Both the position numbers and the translations under genes were made by a program. This document shows, in pieces, positions 1 through 7,738 of a DNA stretch of 64,000 bases (positions are counted from its first letter, which is position 1; each line of letters starts with the position of its first letter). This DNA comes from Gammaproteobacteria bacterium (GTDB lineage: Bacteria > Pseudomonadota > Gammaproteobacteria > DSM-16500), in NCBI GenBank assembly GCA_021156085.1, contig JAJNBC010000003.1, positions 62,001-126,000 of the forward strand. The letters run 5' to 3'. Under the pieces are notes generated by a model. It was not told where the DNA came from and did not search any database. It saw only the letters and a list, made by a program, of their open reading frames with translations.

Positions 1-2
1 CT

Positions 3-74
3 GCTTTTGATCAACGTCAAAGGTACCTCCGAATTTCAGCAAGACGTTTGCTTAAGTCTTTAATGCGTAAGTAA
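3..74 (+). CDS. Possible 3' end of an unidentified gene
   Basis: An open frame enters from the left edge and stops with TAA at 72-74. It gives 23 residues rich in Arg and Lys, ending LLKSLMRK. A second open frame (from base 1, TAA at 61-63) is equally possible, and neither tail is recognised. It would be convergent with gloB. Too little is present to name it; it may not be coding. Confidence 0.25.
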   Translation, partial: AFDQRQRYLRISARRLLKSLMRK

Positions 75-182
75 ATAGATGTAGTTTCAATCACGGTCAA
101 ATCTCAAAATCAAATTTTAATACTAAGCTAAAATCTAATATTATTAAAGTAATTTTACTGCTTAAACCCATCTATCAGAAAA
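75..182. other. AT-rich spacer downstream of gloB
   Basis: Very AT-rich spacer between the left-edge frame and the gloB stop codon. I see no gene, RNA gene or convincing terminator hairpin in it. Confidence 0.5.
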
Positions 183-968
183 TTATGAGATAAGATTTTT
201 CCACTCTCGCAAATAATAAAAAACCTCCACGGGATTATCTAGTTTTTTATTCGTGTATTTTTCCACAGCGGTAATAATTTCTGGAGTATGGCAACCCAAG
301 AAGGGATTGATCCTTTTTTCATCTTTAAGTAAAGAGGGTAAAGTACACCCTCCTTCTTTCATTATTGCTTCTACAGTTTTAATTTTTTGTACAATAGCTG
401 GGTGATGAGGATTAACAAGATGAGCAAAGTATAAATTAGATAAAGTATACTCATGACCGCAATATATTTTTGTTTGATCATCGAGCCTGTTTAATTTCGC
501 CAGTGAGCGATACATCATCTTTGCATCTCCCTCAAAAATCCTACCGCAACCTGCGCTAAATAATGTATCACCACAAAATAAAATATCTGCGCCAGCATAA
601 GCAATGTGGTCTAGTGTATGCCCTGGAATTGCAATCGTGGTAAATTCCCAGCCAGAAAAACAGATTTTCTCGCCTTCTCTGAGGGGGCAAGAAATAAGAT
701 GAGTCAAGCTATCAGCAGGACCAAAAACAGGAATATCCCCTGCATACTGTAGCAACTGAGGCACCCCTGCACTATGATCTGCATGGTGATGGGTGATAAG
801 AATACCTGATAAAATTAAGTTCTTGGCATCCAGATAATGAATAACTGGCTTTGCATCACCGGGGTCAACCACCCAAGCTTGATTTGTCATTTTATCATGA
901 AGAAGCCAAATATAATTATCTTTTAAGGCTCGAAGAGGGACAATACTGTCTTCATCTCGTAGACTCAT
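183..968 (-). CDS. gloB: Hydroxyacylglutathione hydrolase (glyoxalase II)
   Basis: This enzyme hydrolyses S-lactoylglutathione to D-lactate and glutathione, the second step of cytosolic methylglyoxal detoxification. The 261-aa protein has the metallo-beta-lactamase signature THHHADH at residues 59-65. Further metal ligands lie in PGHT (His117), CGDTLFSAG (Asp134) and CGHEYT (His172), as in the family. Length is near the usual 250-260 aa. The ATG is preceded by AAGGAT, which lies inside the end of a dispersed repeat (976-1080), so that repeat supplies the ribosome-binding site. The gene stands alone, with prfC upstream on the same strand beyond the repeat. Confidence 0.95.
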   Translation of the reverse strand: MSLRDEDSIVPLRALKDNYIWLLHDKMTNQAWVVDPGDAKPVIHYLDAKNLILSGILITHHHADHSAGVPQLLQYAGDIPVFGPADSLTHLISCPLREGEKICFSGWEFTTIAIPGHTLDHIAYAGADILFCGDTLFSAGCGRIFEGDAKMMYRSLAKLNRLDDQTKIYCGHEYTLSNLYFAHLVNPHHPAIVQKIKTVEAIMKEGGCTLPSLLKDEKRINPFLGCHTPEIITAVEKYTNKKLDNPVEVFYYLREWKNLIS

Positions 969-975
969 ATTGTTA

Positions 976-1080
976 TCCTTAGGATCTGTTGGAAATTCTA
1001 CTATGCCGGCTGCCCCCTTTGATTTTCTGTGCTTCGATGCTCATCGACTTGCATGCCTGCTGCGCTTCGGTGCTCAAAGC
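976..1080. repeat. Dispersed intergenic repeat, copy 1
   Basis: Copy 1 of a repeat also found near 12.9, 31.6 and 39.1 kb. It begins with the terminal motif CCTTAGGATCTG, then an ATTCTACTATGCCGGC block, then a GATTTTCTGTGCTTCGATGCTC block. It ends with GCGCTTCGGTGCTCAAAG, which is roughly the inverse complement of the latter block. The left end carries the Shine-Dalgarno sequence of gloB on the minus strand. Confidence 0.85.
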
Positions 1081-1156
1081 AACTAAATTAGTCCTCAAGA
1101 GAAGGCGTTTAGAGCGATTAAGAATGGCACGAGAACTTTTTTGATGAGAGACACCC

Positions 1157-2737
1157 CTAGTGTTCTCGCGTTGCCTTAAACTCTACCTTCGGCCATCTTT
1201 CCCTAGTTAAATTAAGATTAACCCGAGTGGGTGCCAAGTAAGTTAAATTATCGTTACCATCCCATGCCACATTATCAAATGCTTTTTTCTTAAATTCTTC
1301 TAGCATATTCTGATCATTGCAATAAACCCAACGCGCGGTAACCACAGGCACCGATTCATAAACACAATCCACGTTATACTCATGCTTCAATCTATAGGCA
1401 ACCACATCAAATTGCAGCATTCCGACTGCACCTAAGATTAAATTATTACTATTTAAAGGGCGAAATAGCTGTGTCGCACCTTCTTCACATAATTGCTTCA
1501 ATCCTTTTTGTAGCGATTTTAGTTTAAGCGGATCTTTAAGTCTTACCAAACGAAATAACTCGGGCGCAAAATAAGGAATGCCCGTAAATTTTAATAATTC
1601 GCCTTCAGAAAAAGTATCACCTATTTGAATTGTGCCGTGATTATATAATCCAATAATATCTCCTGGCCATGCTTCTTGAATATGCTCACGATCGGATGCC
1701 ATGAACGTAAGCGCATGCGGAATTTTAACTTCGCGCCCTAAGCTAACTTGAAATACTTTCATCCCTTGCACATATTTACCTGAACAAACGCGCAAAAATG
1801 CCATCCGATCACGATGCGCAGGGTCCATATTAGCCTGTATCTTGAATACAAAACCTGAAAACTTCTCTTCTGTAGGCAATATGTTACGTGTTCGTGTTTC
1901 ACGGGGCTGGGGTGCTGGCGCATATTTCGCAAACGCCTCCAACAATTCACGCACACCAAAATTATTCAGCGCCGAACCAAAAAAAACAGGAGTCAATTGA
2001 CCCTTTAAAAATTCCACCTTATCAAACGTATGACTTGCACCTTTTACTAATTCGATATGTGAACGAATTTCATAGGCTGTCTCACCCAACATATGATCTA
2101 ATTCAGGATTATTTAAACCCAGAATTCGAGTGCCTTCTTGCTGGATGGCATTTTTACCAGGCTCGTATAAATACACGGCATCTTCATATAAGTGGTAAAC
2201 ACCCTTAAAATCCCGGCCCATCCCAATGGGCCAAGTAATAGGTGCACAACGGATCTTTAATACGGTTTCAATCTCATCTAACAAATTAATTCCATCACGA
2301 CTATCACGGTCCATTTTATTAATATAAGTAATAATAGGCGTACTGCGTAAACGACAAACCTCAAGTAATTTAATAGTACGTTCTTCCACGCCTTTAGCAG
2401 CATCTATCACCATTAAAGCAGAATCCACGGCAGTGAGCGTTCGATAGGTGTCTTCGGAAAAATCAGCATGGCCAGGCGTATCCAGTAAATTCATGACGTG
2501 CTGTTTATAAGGAAATTGCATCACAGAGGTGGTAACAGAAATACCCCGCTGTTTTTCCAGCTCCATCCAGTCGGAGGTCGCATGCCGCGATGCTTTCCGA
2601 CCCTTCACAGTGCCTGCTAATTGAATCGCTCCTCCGAACAATAGCAACTTTTCGGTTAATGTTGTTTTACCTGCATCGGGATGAGAAATAATGGCAAAAG
2701 TGCGTCGCTTAGCGAGCTGTGTAGTTAATTCAGACAT
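1157..2737 (-). CDS. prfC: Peptide chain release factor 3
   Basis: RF3 is the ribosome-bound GTPase that recycles RF1/RF2 after peptide release. The 526-aa protein shows the P-loop SHPDAGKT (residues 18-25), DTPGH (87-91) and NKMD (141-144), followed by EF-Tu-like domain II and the RF3 C-terminal domain. Length matches the E. coli protein (529 aa). The frame opens 9 bases upstream at a TTG, but the ATG at 2737 gives [14 protein letters not shown], the usual RF3 N-terminus. There is no strong Shine-Dalgarno sequence. It is followed on the same strand by gloB, separated by a repeat. Confidence 0.96.
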   Translation of the reverse strand: MSELTTQLAKRRTFAIISHPDAGKTTLTEKLLLFGGAIQLAGTVKGRKASRHATSDWMELEKQRGISVTTSVMQFPYKQHVMNLLDTPGHADFSEDTYRTLTAVDSALMVIDAAKGVEERTIKLLEVCRLRSTPIITYINKMDRDSRDGINLLDEIETVLKIRCAPITWPIGMGRDFKGVYHLYEDAVYLYEPGKNAIQQEGTRILGLNNPELDHMLGETAYEIRSHIELVKGASHTFDKVEFLKGQLTPVFFGSALNNFGVRELLEAFAKYAPAPQPRETRTRNILPTEEKFSGFVFKIQANMDPAHRDRMAFLRVCSGKYVQGMKVFQVSLGREVKIPHALTFMASDREHIQEAWPGDIIGLYNHGTIQIGDTFSEGELLKFTGIPYFAPELFRLVRLKDPLKLKSLQKGLKQLCEEGATQLFRPLNSNNLILGAVGMLQFDVVAYRLKHEYNVDCVYESVPVVTARWVYCNDQNMLEEFKKKAFDNVAWDGNDNLTYLAPTRVNLNLTRERWPKVEFKATREH

Positions 2738-2875
2738 AATGATCAATTTAATGAGTAAACGCCTATTTTCTAGAAGAATCCTACCAGGTCTAGTCTCACA
2801 GAGCGAGAATTATTATAAAACTCCTACTAAGGGGGAATATGGTTGAACAGAAAATTGAAACAATTGCTCATTAAA

Positions 2876-3331
2876 TTAGCTAGTCAACTCTTTAACCCAT
2901 ATCCATGCATCTTCCTTTCTTTCTGGGCCAGGATAATAATTTTTTCGTTCCCCAATTTTTTTGAAACCGAGTTTAGTATAAAGCGAAATGGCTTTGTGAT
3001 TAGAAGAGCGCACTTCTAGATAAGCCATCTTCGCCCCTTCCTGAGCTGCTTCCTCCAAGCCTTGCTTTAATAATTGCTGTCCATACCCTTGGTGCTGATA
3101 AGCAGCCACCACCCCCAAGTTTAAAATGTGGCATTCTGCCGTTTGAGTAAGCACTAAAATAAAACCCGCTATAGAGCTAGCGACTTCAATGCCCCATCCT
3201 CGGGCATCGGCTTGAAAACACCTTTCAAAAGTTTCTTTTGACCACGGATAGGGCTGTATCGCATTTTCTATAGCGGCTAATTCAGGTAAATCTAGGACAC
3301 TCAGGCATCTAAGCATATAACGATAATCCAT
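2876..3331 (-). CDS. rimI: Ribosomal protein bS18 N-alpha-acetyltransferase, GNAT family
   Basis: RimI-type GNAT enzyme, which acetylates the N-terminal alanine of ribosomal protein S18 with acetyl-CoA. The 151-aa protein has the acetyl-CoA loop QHQGYG (residues 79-84) after LNLGVVAAY. It also has the RimI signature VRSSNHKAISLYTKLGF followed by RKNYY. Length is normal (E. coli 148 aa). It lies 138 bp upstream of prfC on the same strand. Substrate is inferred from family resemblance; other GNAT substrates cannot be excluded. Confidence 0.88.
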   Translation of the reverse strand: MDYRYMLRCLSVLDLPELAAIENAIQPYPWSKETFERCFQADARGWGIEVASSIAGFILVLTQTAECHILNLGVVAAYQHQGYGQQLLKQGLEEAAQEGAKMAYLEVRSSNHKAISLYTKLGFKKIGERKNYYPGPERKEDAWIWVKELTS

Positions 3332-3488
3332 TAAACCAAATTCGGCATTTAGCGATTATTGCACAACAACTATCCAATTAATAGAGTCAGATAGAGACAC
3401 CCCCCTCAAATGATTAAAAATTGCATTATAAATAAAATTTAGTTGATATTTTGATAATGTTATGCCATCCTATGTGTCCTAAAAATTG

Positions 3489-3508
3489 CTTAATATTTAT
3501 TTAATGGC
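3489..3508 (+). promoter_or_regulatory. Candidate PmrA-type tandem box
   Basis: Two TTAAT-containing 9-mers, CTTAATATT (3489-3497) and TTTAATGGC (3500-3508), lie in direct orientation with an 11-bp period. This is the layout of the PmrA response-regulator site described upstream of Dot/Icm effector genes in Legionella and Coxiella. It lies about 105 bp before the start of the orphan gene at 3612. The first half is an excellent match and the second is partial. Confidence 0.5.
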
Positions 3509-3611
3509 TAATTAATTATCAAACTTAATGATACAGACTATTTTCCCCTTCTATCATTAAAATTAATAGCATGATTTTTAAGGGAAAATTAATCTAACGA
3601 GGTTTAAAAAA

Positions 3612-4373
3612 ATGAACTCATCTTATTTATCAATGCCATTTATGGTAGAAGAATTCAAGGAAGAACAATCCGTAGAAATGAATGCTGCCTCTTTTACGCT
3701 CAAAGTCGAGGAAATTTCAGCGGGAATAAAACGCTTTCCTTATGAAGAATTGCGTTCTATACCTTACTCGGTTATGGAATTTAGCTACGAACTTGGAGAA
3801 ACCGCAAATTCTGAAGAATCTAAAGAACAGGAGCAAACTTATTATCATGCCTCTGCAACAGCTATAACCACATTAATTGCTTTATTTACTGATAAAAAGA
3901 TGCTTTCTTATCTTAATAAGCGTCGTGCCCTTGCTGAAGAGGAGATGTTGCAGCTTGCAGATGCATTAGTATCCTTTAGGGAAGGTACTCAGTTAGCTGA
4001 AAATGCCTATTTTGAAAAACTACAAGGCAAAAAACCTCTCGTAGAATTACCCGCTCACTCAGGCTGGATAGGGCATTTCCTCTATACTATGGAGCGACAT
4101 TTACCCAGATTTCCTCACATTTCTATGCAGCAATATGGGCAATCCATAAAAAACTTCCAGGCTCTATCTGAAAAAGTACACACCTGGATTCTTATAAATA
4201 GAAGCGATTTAGCTAATCAGTACCGTGTATTACAATCTTTAAAATCTTATAGAAATAACCCACCTCCACAGAAACGTCTTGCAGAAGCAGATATTTCTAA
4301 TGAAAAAGAGCCTTCGCAAGCACAAGACAACAATAGCACGAGGGTTAATAATAAAAGAAATAGACAAATATAG
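3612..4373 (+). CDS. Orphan 253-aa protein, effector-like candidate
   Basis: I do not recognise this family. The protein is soluble and mostly helical in appearance, with an acidic N-terminal third, a central region rich in Leu and Glu, and a low-complexity polar tail (about residues 215-253) ending in KRNRQI. There is no signal peptide or membrane segment. The gene stands alone between rimI (divergent) and a minus-strand operon. An AACGAGG stretch lies ahead of ATG, a PmrA-like box lies about 100 bp upstream, and a hairpin follows the stop. The context is that of a single-gene cassette, which fits a translocated effector in Legionellales, but no functional motif supports a specific role. Confidence 0.8.
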   Translation: MNSSYLSMPFMVEEFKEEQSVEMNAASFTLKVEEISAGIKRFPYEELRSIPYSVMEFSYELGETANSEESKEQEQTYYHASATAITTLIALFTDKKMLSYLNKRRALAEEEMLQLADALVSFREGTQLAENAYFEKLQGKKPLVELPAHSGWIGHFLYTMERHLPRFPHISMQQYGQSIKNFQALSEKVHTWILINRSDLANQYRVLQSLKSYRNNPPPQKRLAEADISNEKEPSQAQDNNSTRVNNKRNRQI

Positions 4374-4382
4374 CCTACACTA

Positions 4383-4440
4383 CCGCCCTACCTACTGAGA
4401 TCCCTCATGAATCTTTGCTTGCTAGGGCGGCTTATTTATT
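4383..4440 (+). terminator. Terminator-like hairpin after the 253-aa gene
   Basis: CCGCCCTA (4383-4390) pairs with TAGGGCGG (4423-4430), followed by a T-rich stretch (CTTATTTATTT). The loop is long (32 nt), so it is a weak intrinsic terminator candidate. It also lies downstream of the minus-strand gene at 4510-4860 and could serve both. Confidence 0.5.
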
Positions 4441-4509
4441 TAAAGTATATTCAGGCGAAATCATCCTATTAAGATTTGTTACAGCAGCCATGAAGATAAA
4501 CTTTACCCT

Positions 4510-4860
4510 TTATCCCATGTTATTCTTTCTTTCATTTCTTTCAGGATAATCGCCATAGGCTTCTTTTACTTCCCCCAACTCAGGCTCAGCATAAGCCTGA
4601 CAAAAAAGCATAACAAGATTTTCATAGGTTTCTTTTAGTAGATTGTCCCCTCTACGATTCGCTCTATCCACCCCAACCCATAGCAACTGAGAATATTTTC
4701 TCTTTTCGGGGTCGGGGAAACAAGCTATTTTTTTACCTATAGCCTCTAATCTCTTTTCCTTTTCATCCGTTAAAGGTGCGTTTACAATTTTCTCTGCTTC
4801 TTCATACAATCTGTCATAAAATGATCTCATACGAGGATCCTCGAAGCTTATAACAAACAT
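4510..4860 (-). CDS. Small charged orphan protein (116 aa)
   Basis: No family recognised. The protein is highly charged and helical, with a YDRLYEEAEKIV helix near residues 15-26, a Cys47-Phe-Pro-Asp-Pro turn and a lysine/arginine-rich C-terminus. There is no signal peptide or membrane segment. It has a strong ribosome-binding site (AAGGAG, 7 bases before ATG) and starts 31 bp after the lpdA stop, on the same strand. It may therefore be the last gene of the pyruvate dehydrogenase operon or an accessory insertion at its end. Confidence 0.75.
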   Translation of the reverse strand: MFVISFEDPRMRSFYDRLYEEAEKIVNAPLTDEKEKRLEAIGKKIACFPDPEKRKYSQLLWVGVDRANRRGDNLLKETYENLVMLFCQAYAEPELGEVKEAYGDYPERNERKNNMG

Positions 4861-4890
4861 CTCTTTCTCCTTGTATTTTTTATTATTATC

Positions 4891-6309
4891 TTATTTTTTC
4901 TTCGGCAAATACAAATCTGTAATTGTTCCTTCATACACTTCCGCTGCCATGGCTACTGTTTCTGATAAGGTAGGATGCGCGTGCACGGTTAATGAAATAT
5001 CTTCCACATCACACCCCATCTCAATGGCCAACCCTATTTCAGCCACAAGCTCGCCTGCATTGGGCCCCGCAGCAGCACCTCCAATAACGCGATGAGTTTT
5101 TTCATCAATAATTAATTTAGTGAGGCCTTCATCACGGCCCATACTTAACGCACGGCCGCTGGCAGCCCAAGGGAAAGAACCTTTGCCATAGGCTATGCTT
5201 TTGGCTTTAGCTTCATTTTCTGTCATACCGACCCACGCTACTTCAGGATCAGTATAGGCTACACTCGGTATACATTTTACATCGAAATAATGCTTCAATC
5301 CTGCAATGACTTCTGCAGCCACCCGACCTTCGGGAATGGCCTTATGCGCTAACATAGGGTTACCTGCTACATCACCAATGGCAAAAATAGTAGAGATATT
5401 CGTGCGCTGTTGTTTATCGACAGGAATAAAACCACGCTCATCCACTTTAATACCAGCTTTATCTGCGGCAAGTTGATCACCATTCGGACGCCTACCCACT
5501 GCACATAAGATAGCATCAAAACGCTCTGGTTTATCGGGAGCATTTTCACCTTCAAATGTGACCCACAAGCCGTCTTTTTTTGCATCAACTTTTGTCACTT
5601 TTGTTTTTAATAAAATAGCTTTATAACGTTTCTGAATACGCTTAAACAATGGCATCACTACATCTTTATCACACCCGGGAATAATTTGATCCATTAATTC
5701 AACTATTGTAATTTCAGCGCCTAAAGCATGGTATACGGTTGCCATTTCTAAACCGATAATTCCCCCTCCAATCACAAGCATTTTTGCTTGTGTTTTTTCT
5801 AACTCTAAGGCGCCTGTGGAGTCAATAATACGTGGGTCATCGGGCAAGAAAGGTAATTTAACAGGGCGAGAACCTGCAGCAATAATAGCATTCTCAAATC
5901 GAATTATTTTTCTGCCCTCTGAGGTTTCTACTGCAATTTGGTTGCTGGAAATAAACTGGCCTATGCCTTGGATAATCTCTACTTTACGTTGCTTGGCCAA
6001 TGCTTTTAAGCCACCCGTAAGACGTGTAACAACTTTATTTTTCCAATCTCGTAATTTTTTGACATCTATTTTGGGTTTGCCAAAATCAATACCGCACTCT
6101 GTAATTTCATGCGCTTCCTCTAATATTTTAGCTGCATGCAATAATGCTTTAGAGGGAATACACCCCACATTTAAACAAACACCGCCAATATTTTCATATC
6201 GCTCAATTAAAATAACTTTTTTACCTAAATCCGCTGCGCGAAAAGCTGCTGTATAGCCACCTGGACCACTGCCTAAGACCACTAAGTCAGTATGTAATTC
6301 ATTACTCAT
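4891..6309 (-). CDS. lpdA: Dihydrolipoyl dehydrogenase (E3)
   Basis: FAD-dependent E3 reoxidises the dihydrolipoyl group of E2 and passes electrons to NAD+. The 472-aa protein has the FAD-binding GSGPGGYTAA (residues 13-22) and the redox disulfide in CLNVGC (Cys45-Cys50). It also has a second Rossmann motif GGGIIGLE for NAD and the active-site HPTLSE (His445, Glu450). Length equals that of E. coli Lpd (474 aa). It is the third gene of aceE-aceF-lpdA, 24 bp after aceF, and probably also serves other 2-oxoacid dehydrogenases. Confidence 0.97.
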   Translation of the reverse strand: MSNELHTDLVVLGSGPGGYTAAFRAADLGKKVILIERYENIGGVCLNVGCIPSKALLHAAKILEEAHEITECGIDFGKPKIDVKKLRDWKNKVVTRLTGGLKALAKQRKVEIIQGIGQFISSNQIAVETSEGRKIIRFENAIIAAGSRPVKLPFLPDDPRIIDSTGALELEKTQAKMLVIGGGIIGLEMATVYHALGAEITIVELMDQIIPGCDKDVVMPLFKRIQKRYKAILLKTKVTKVDAKKDGLWVTFEGENAPDKPERFDAILCAVGRRPNGDQLAADKAGIKVDERGFIPVDKQQRTNISTIFAIGDVAGNPMLAHKAIPEGRVAAEVIAGLKHYFDVKCIPSVAYTDPEVAWVGMTENEAKAKSIAYGKGSFPWAASGRALSMGRDEGLTKLIIDEKTHRVIGGAAAGPNAGELVAEIGLAIEMGCDVEDISLTVHAHPTLSETVAMAAEVYEGTITDLYLPKKK

Positions 6310-6333
6310 TTTTTAAACTTCCTCTTTCAATAA

Positions 6334-7572
6334 TTACAATAATAAATTCCACGTTTCACTTAAGCGCGTGGATAAATAAGTGATAAATCTTGCTCCGTCT
6401 GCCCCATCAATCACCCGATGATCATAAGATAACGATAAGGGGAGCATTAAACGCGGTACAAATTGCCCTTCTTGATAAATAGGTTTTATAGATGACTTTG
6501 ATACCCCTAAAATTGCCACCTCAGGCATATTCACAATCGGTGTAAAAGCAGTTCCGCCAATACCGCCCAAGCTTGAAATAGAAAAACAGCCACCCTGCAT
6601 ATCGTTTGCTGTTAATTGTTTATTACGCGCTTTCTCACTCACAATACTTAATTCTTTTGCTAACTCGATTAATCCTTTCTTATCGACATCACGAATCACG
6701 GGAACAACTAATCCCTCCGGAGTATCTACTGCCACACCAATATGAAAATATTTTTTCAAAATTAAATTATCACCGCTCGCATCAAGGGAAGCATTGAATT
6801 GCGGAAAAGCTTCTAACGCAGAAGCTACCACTTTCATAATAAAAACTAAGGGCGTCAGCTTGATGCCGTGCTTTTCTTTTTGTTCTAGGCGAAAAGCTTC
6901 TAACTCAGTGATATCCGCTTCACCAAATTGCGTGATATGCGGTATAAGTAGCCAGTTGCGATGTAGATTTTTCCCAGAAAGTTTTTTAATGCGAGAAAGT
7001 GCTTGTACCTCCACCGAACCAAATTTAGCAAAATCAACGGTAGGCGCAACGGGTAAACCTGTACCGCTTGAAGCAGCTTGAGCCAGCCGCGCCTTCACAT
7101 AATTCAGGATATCTTCTTTTAAAATACGTTGTTTGGGGCCCGTTGGCGCCACTTTTTTTAAATCAATATCCAATTCATGCGCGATTTTTCTAACCACAGG
7201 CCCTGCATGAACAGAGGCATTCGTCACTGGCACTACTTCCACAGGAGTAGAGGCGAGCGCTGGACTGGGAACAGGCGCTGTAACGGCGTTATTAACTGGT
7301 TTTTCAATCACAGCTGTTTTGGCAGCTTCTACTGATGTACATTCTAAGACAAGTATAATTGAGCCTTGTGACACCTTATCACCGACTTTCACTTTGACTT
7401 CTTTCACTAAGCCTTCGTCAGAAGAAGGCACTTCCATTGTGGCTTTATCGGATTCTAATGTGAGTAACGAGGTATCTACTTTAACTGTATCACCCACTTT
7501 GACTAATACTTCAATTACCACCACATCCGTAGCACCGCCAATATCTGGCACTGTTATATTTTTAATTGTCAA
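6334..7572 (-). CDS. aceF: Pyruvate dehydrogenase E2, dihydrolipoyl acetyltransferase
   Basis: E2 core of the pyruvate dehydrogenase complex; it transfers the acetyl group to CoA. The 412-aa protein has a single lipoyl domain (residues 1-80, lipoyl-lysine Lys43 in SDKATMEV), an Ala/Pro/Val linker, and an E3/E1-binding domain near 123-160. The catalytic domain ends with SYDHRVIDGADG (His385, Asp389). E. coli AceF carries three lipoyl domains, so this is a short form. The start is a TTG, chosen because the next ATG lies inside the lipoyl domain and a strong GGGAGGG precedes the TTG. Confidence 0.95.
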   Translation of the reverse strand: MTIKNITVPDIGGATDVVVIEVLVKVGDTVKVDTSLLTLESDKATMEVPSSDEGLVKEVKVKVGDKVSQGSIILVLECTSVEAAKTAVIEKPVNNAVTAPVPSPALASTPVEVVPVTNASVHAGPVVRKIAHELDIDLKKVAPTGPKQRILKEDILNYVKARLAQAASSGTGLPVAPTVDFAKFGSVEVQALSRIKKLSGKNLHRNWLLIPHITQFGEADITELEAFRLEQKEKHGIKLTPLVFIMKVVASALEAFPQFNASLDASGDNLILKKYFHIGVAVDTPEGLVVPVIRDVDKKGLIELAKELSIVSEKARNKQLTANDMQGGCFSISSLGGIGGTAFTPIVNMPEVAILGVSKSSIKPIYQEGQFVPRLMLPLSLSYDHRVIDGADGARFITYLSTRLSETWNLLL

Positions 7573-7638
7573 AATCTACCCTCCCTTCAAGATTTCCCTC
7601 TCATAGAGTAAGAAATCCTTTCTTTGTTTATCTGCTCC

Positions 7639-7687
7639 GCACAAGCTTAGCTTGTGCTTGCCTTCAAAGAGGAAAATCGCGATTTCC
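7639..7687. promoter_or_regulatory. Two hairpins in the aceE-aceF spacer
   Basis: GCACAAGC (7639-7646) and GCTTGTGC (7650-7657) form a perfect 8-bp stem with a 3-nt loop. Next to it, AAATCGCGATTT (7674-7685) is a perfect 12-bp palindrome. Both sit in the 166-bp gap between aceE and aceF. They could protect mRNA ends, attenuate, or adjust the E1:E2 ratio. No long T-run follows on the minus strand, so simple termination is unlikely. Confidence 0.55.
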
Positions 7688-7738
7688 CCCTTAAAAATCC
7701 TCGATCGCCTTAAAGACAGCAAGAAGCACTGCCTTCCC

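Noticed and set aside
1104-1180. Inverted CGAGAAC/GTTCTCG around the prfC stop as a terminator
   Set aside because: Part of the stem is in the coding sequence, the loop is long and no T-run follows on the minus strand.
2800-2820. GAGAATTATTATAA upstream of prfC as a Fur box
   Set aside because: Only half the consensus is present and prfC is not an iron gene.
5816-6256. A 146-aa plus-strand open frame
   Set aside because: Entirely antisense to lpdA, which has all family motifs.
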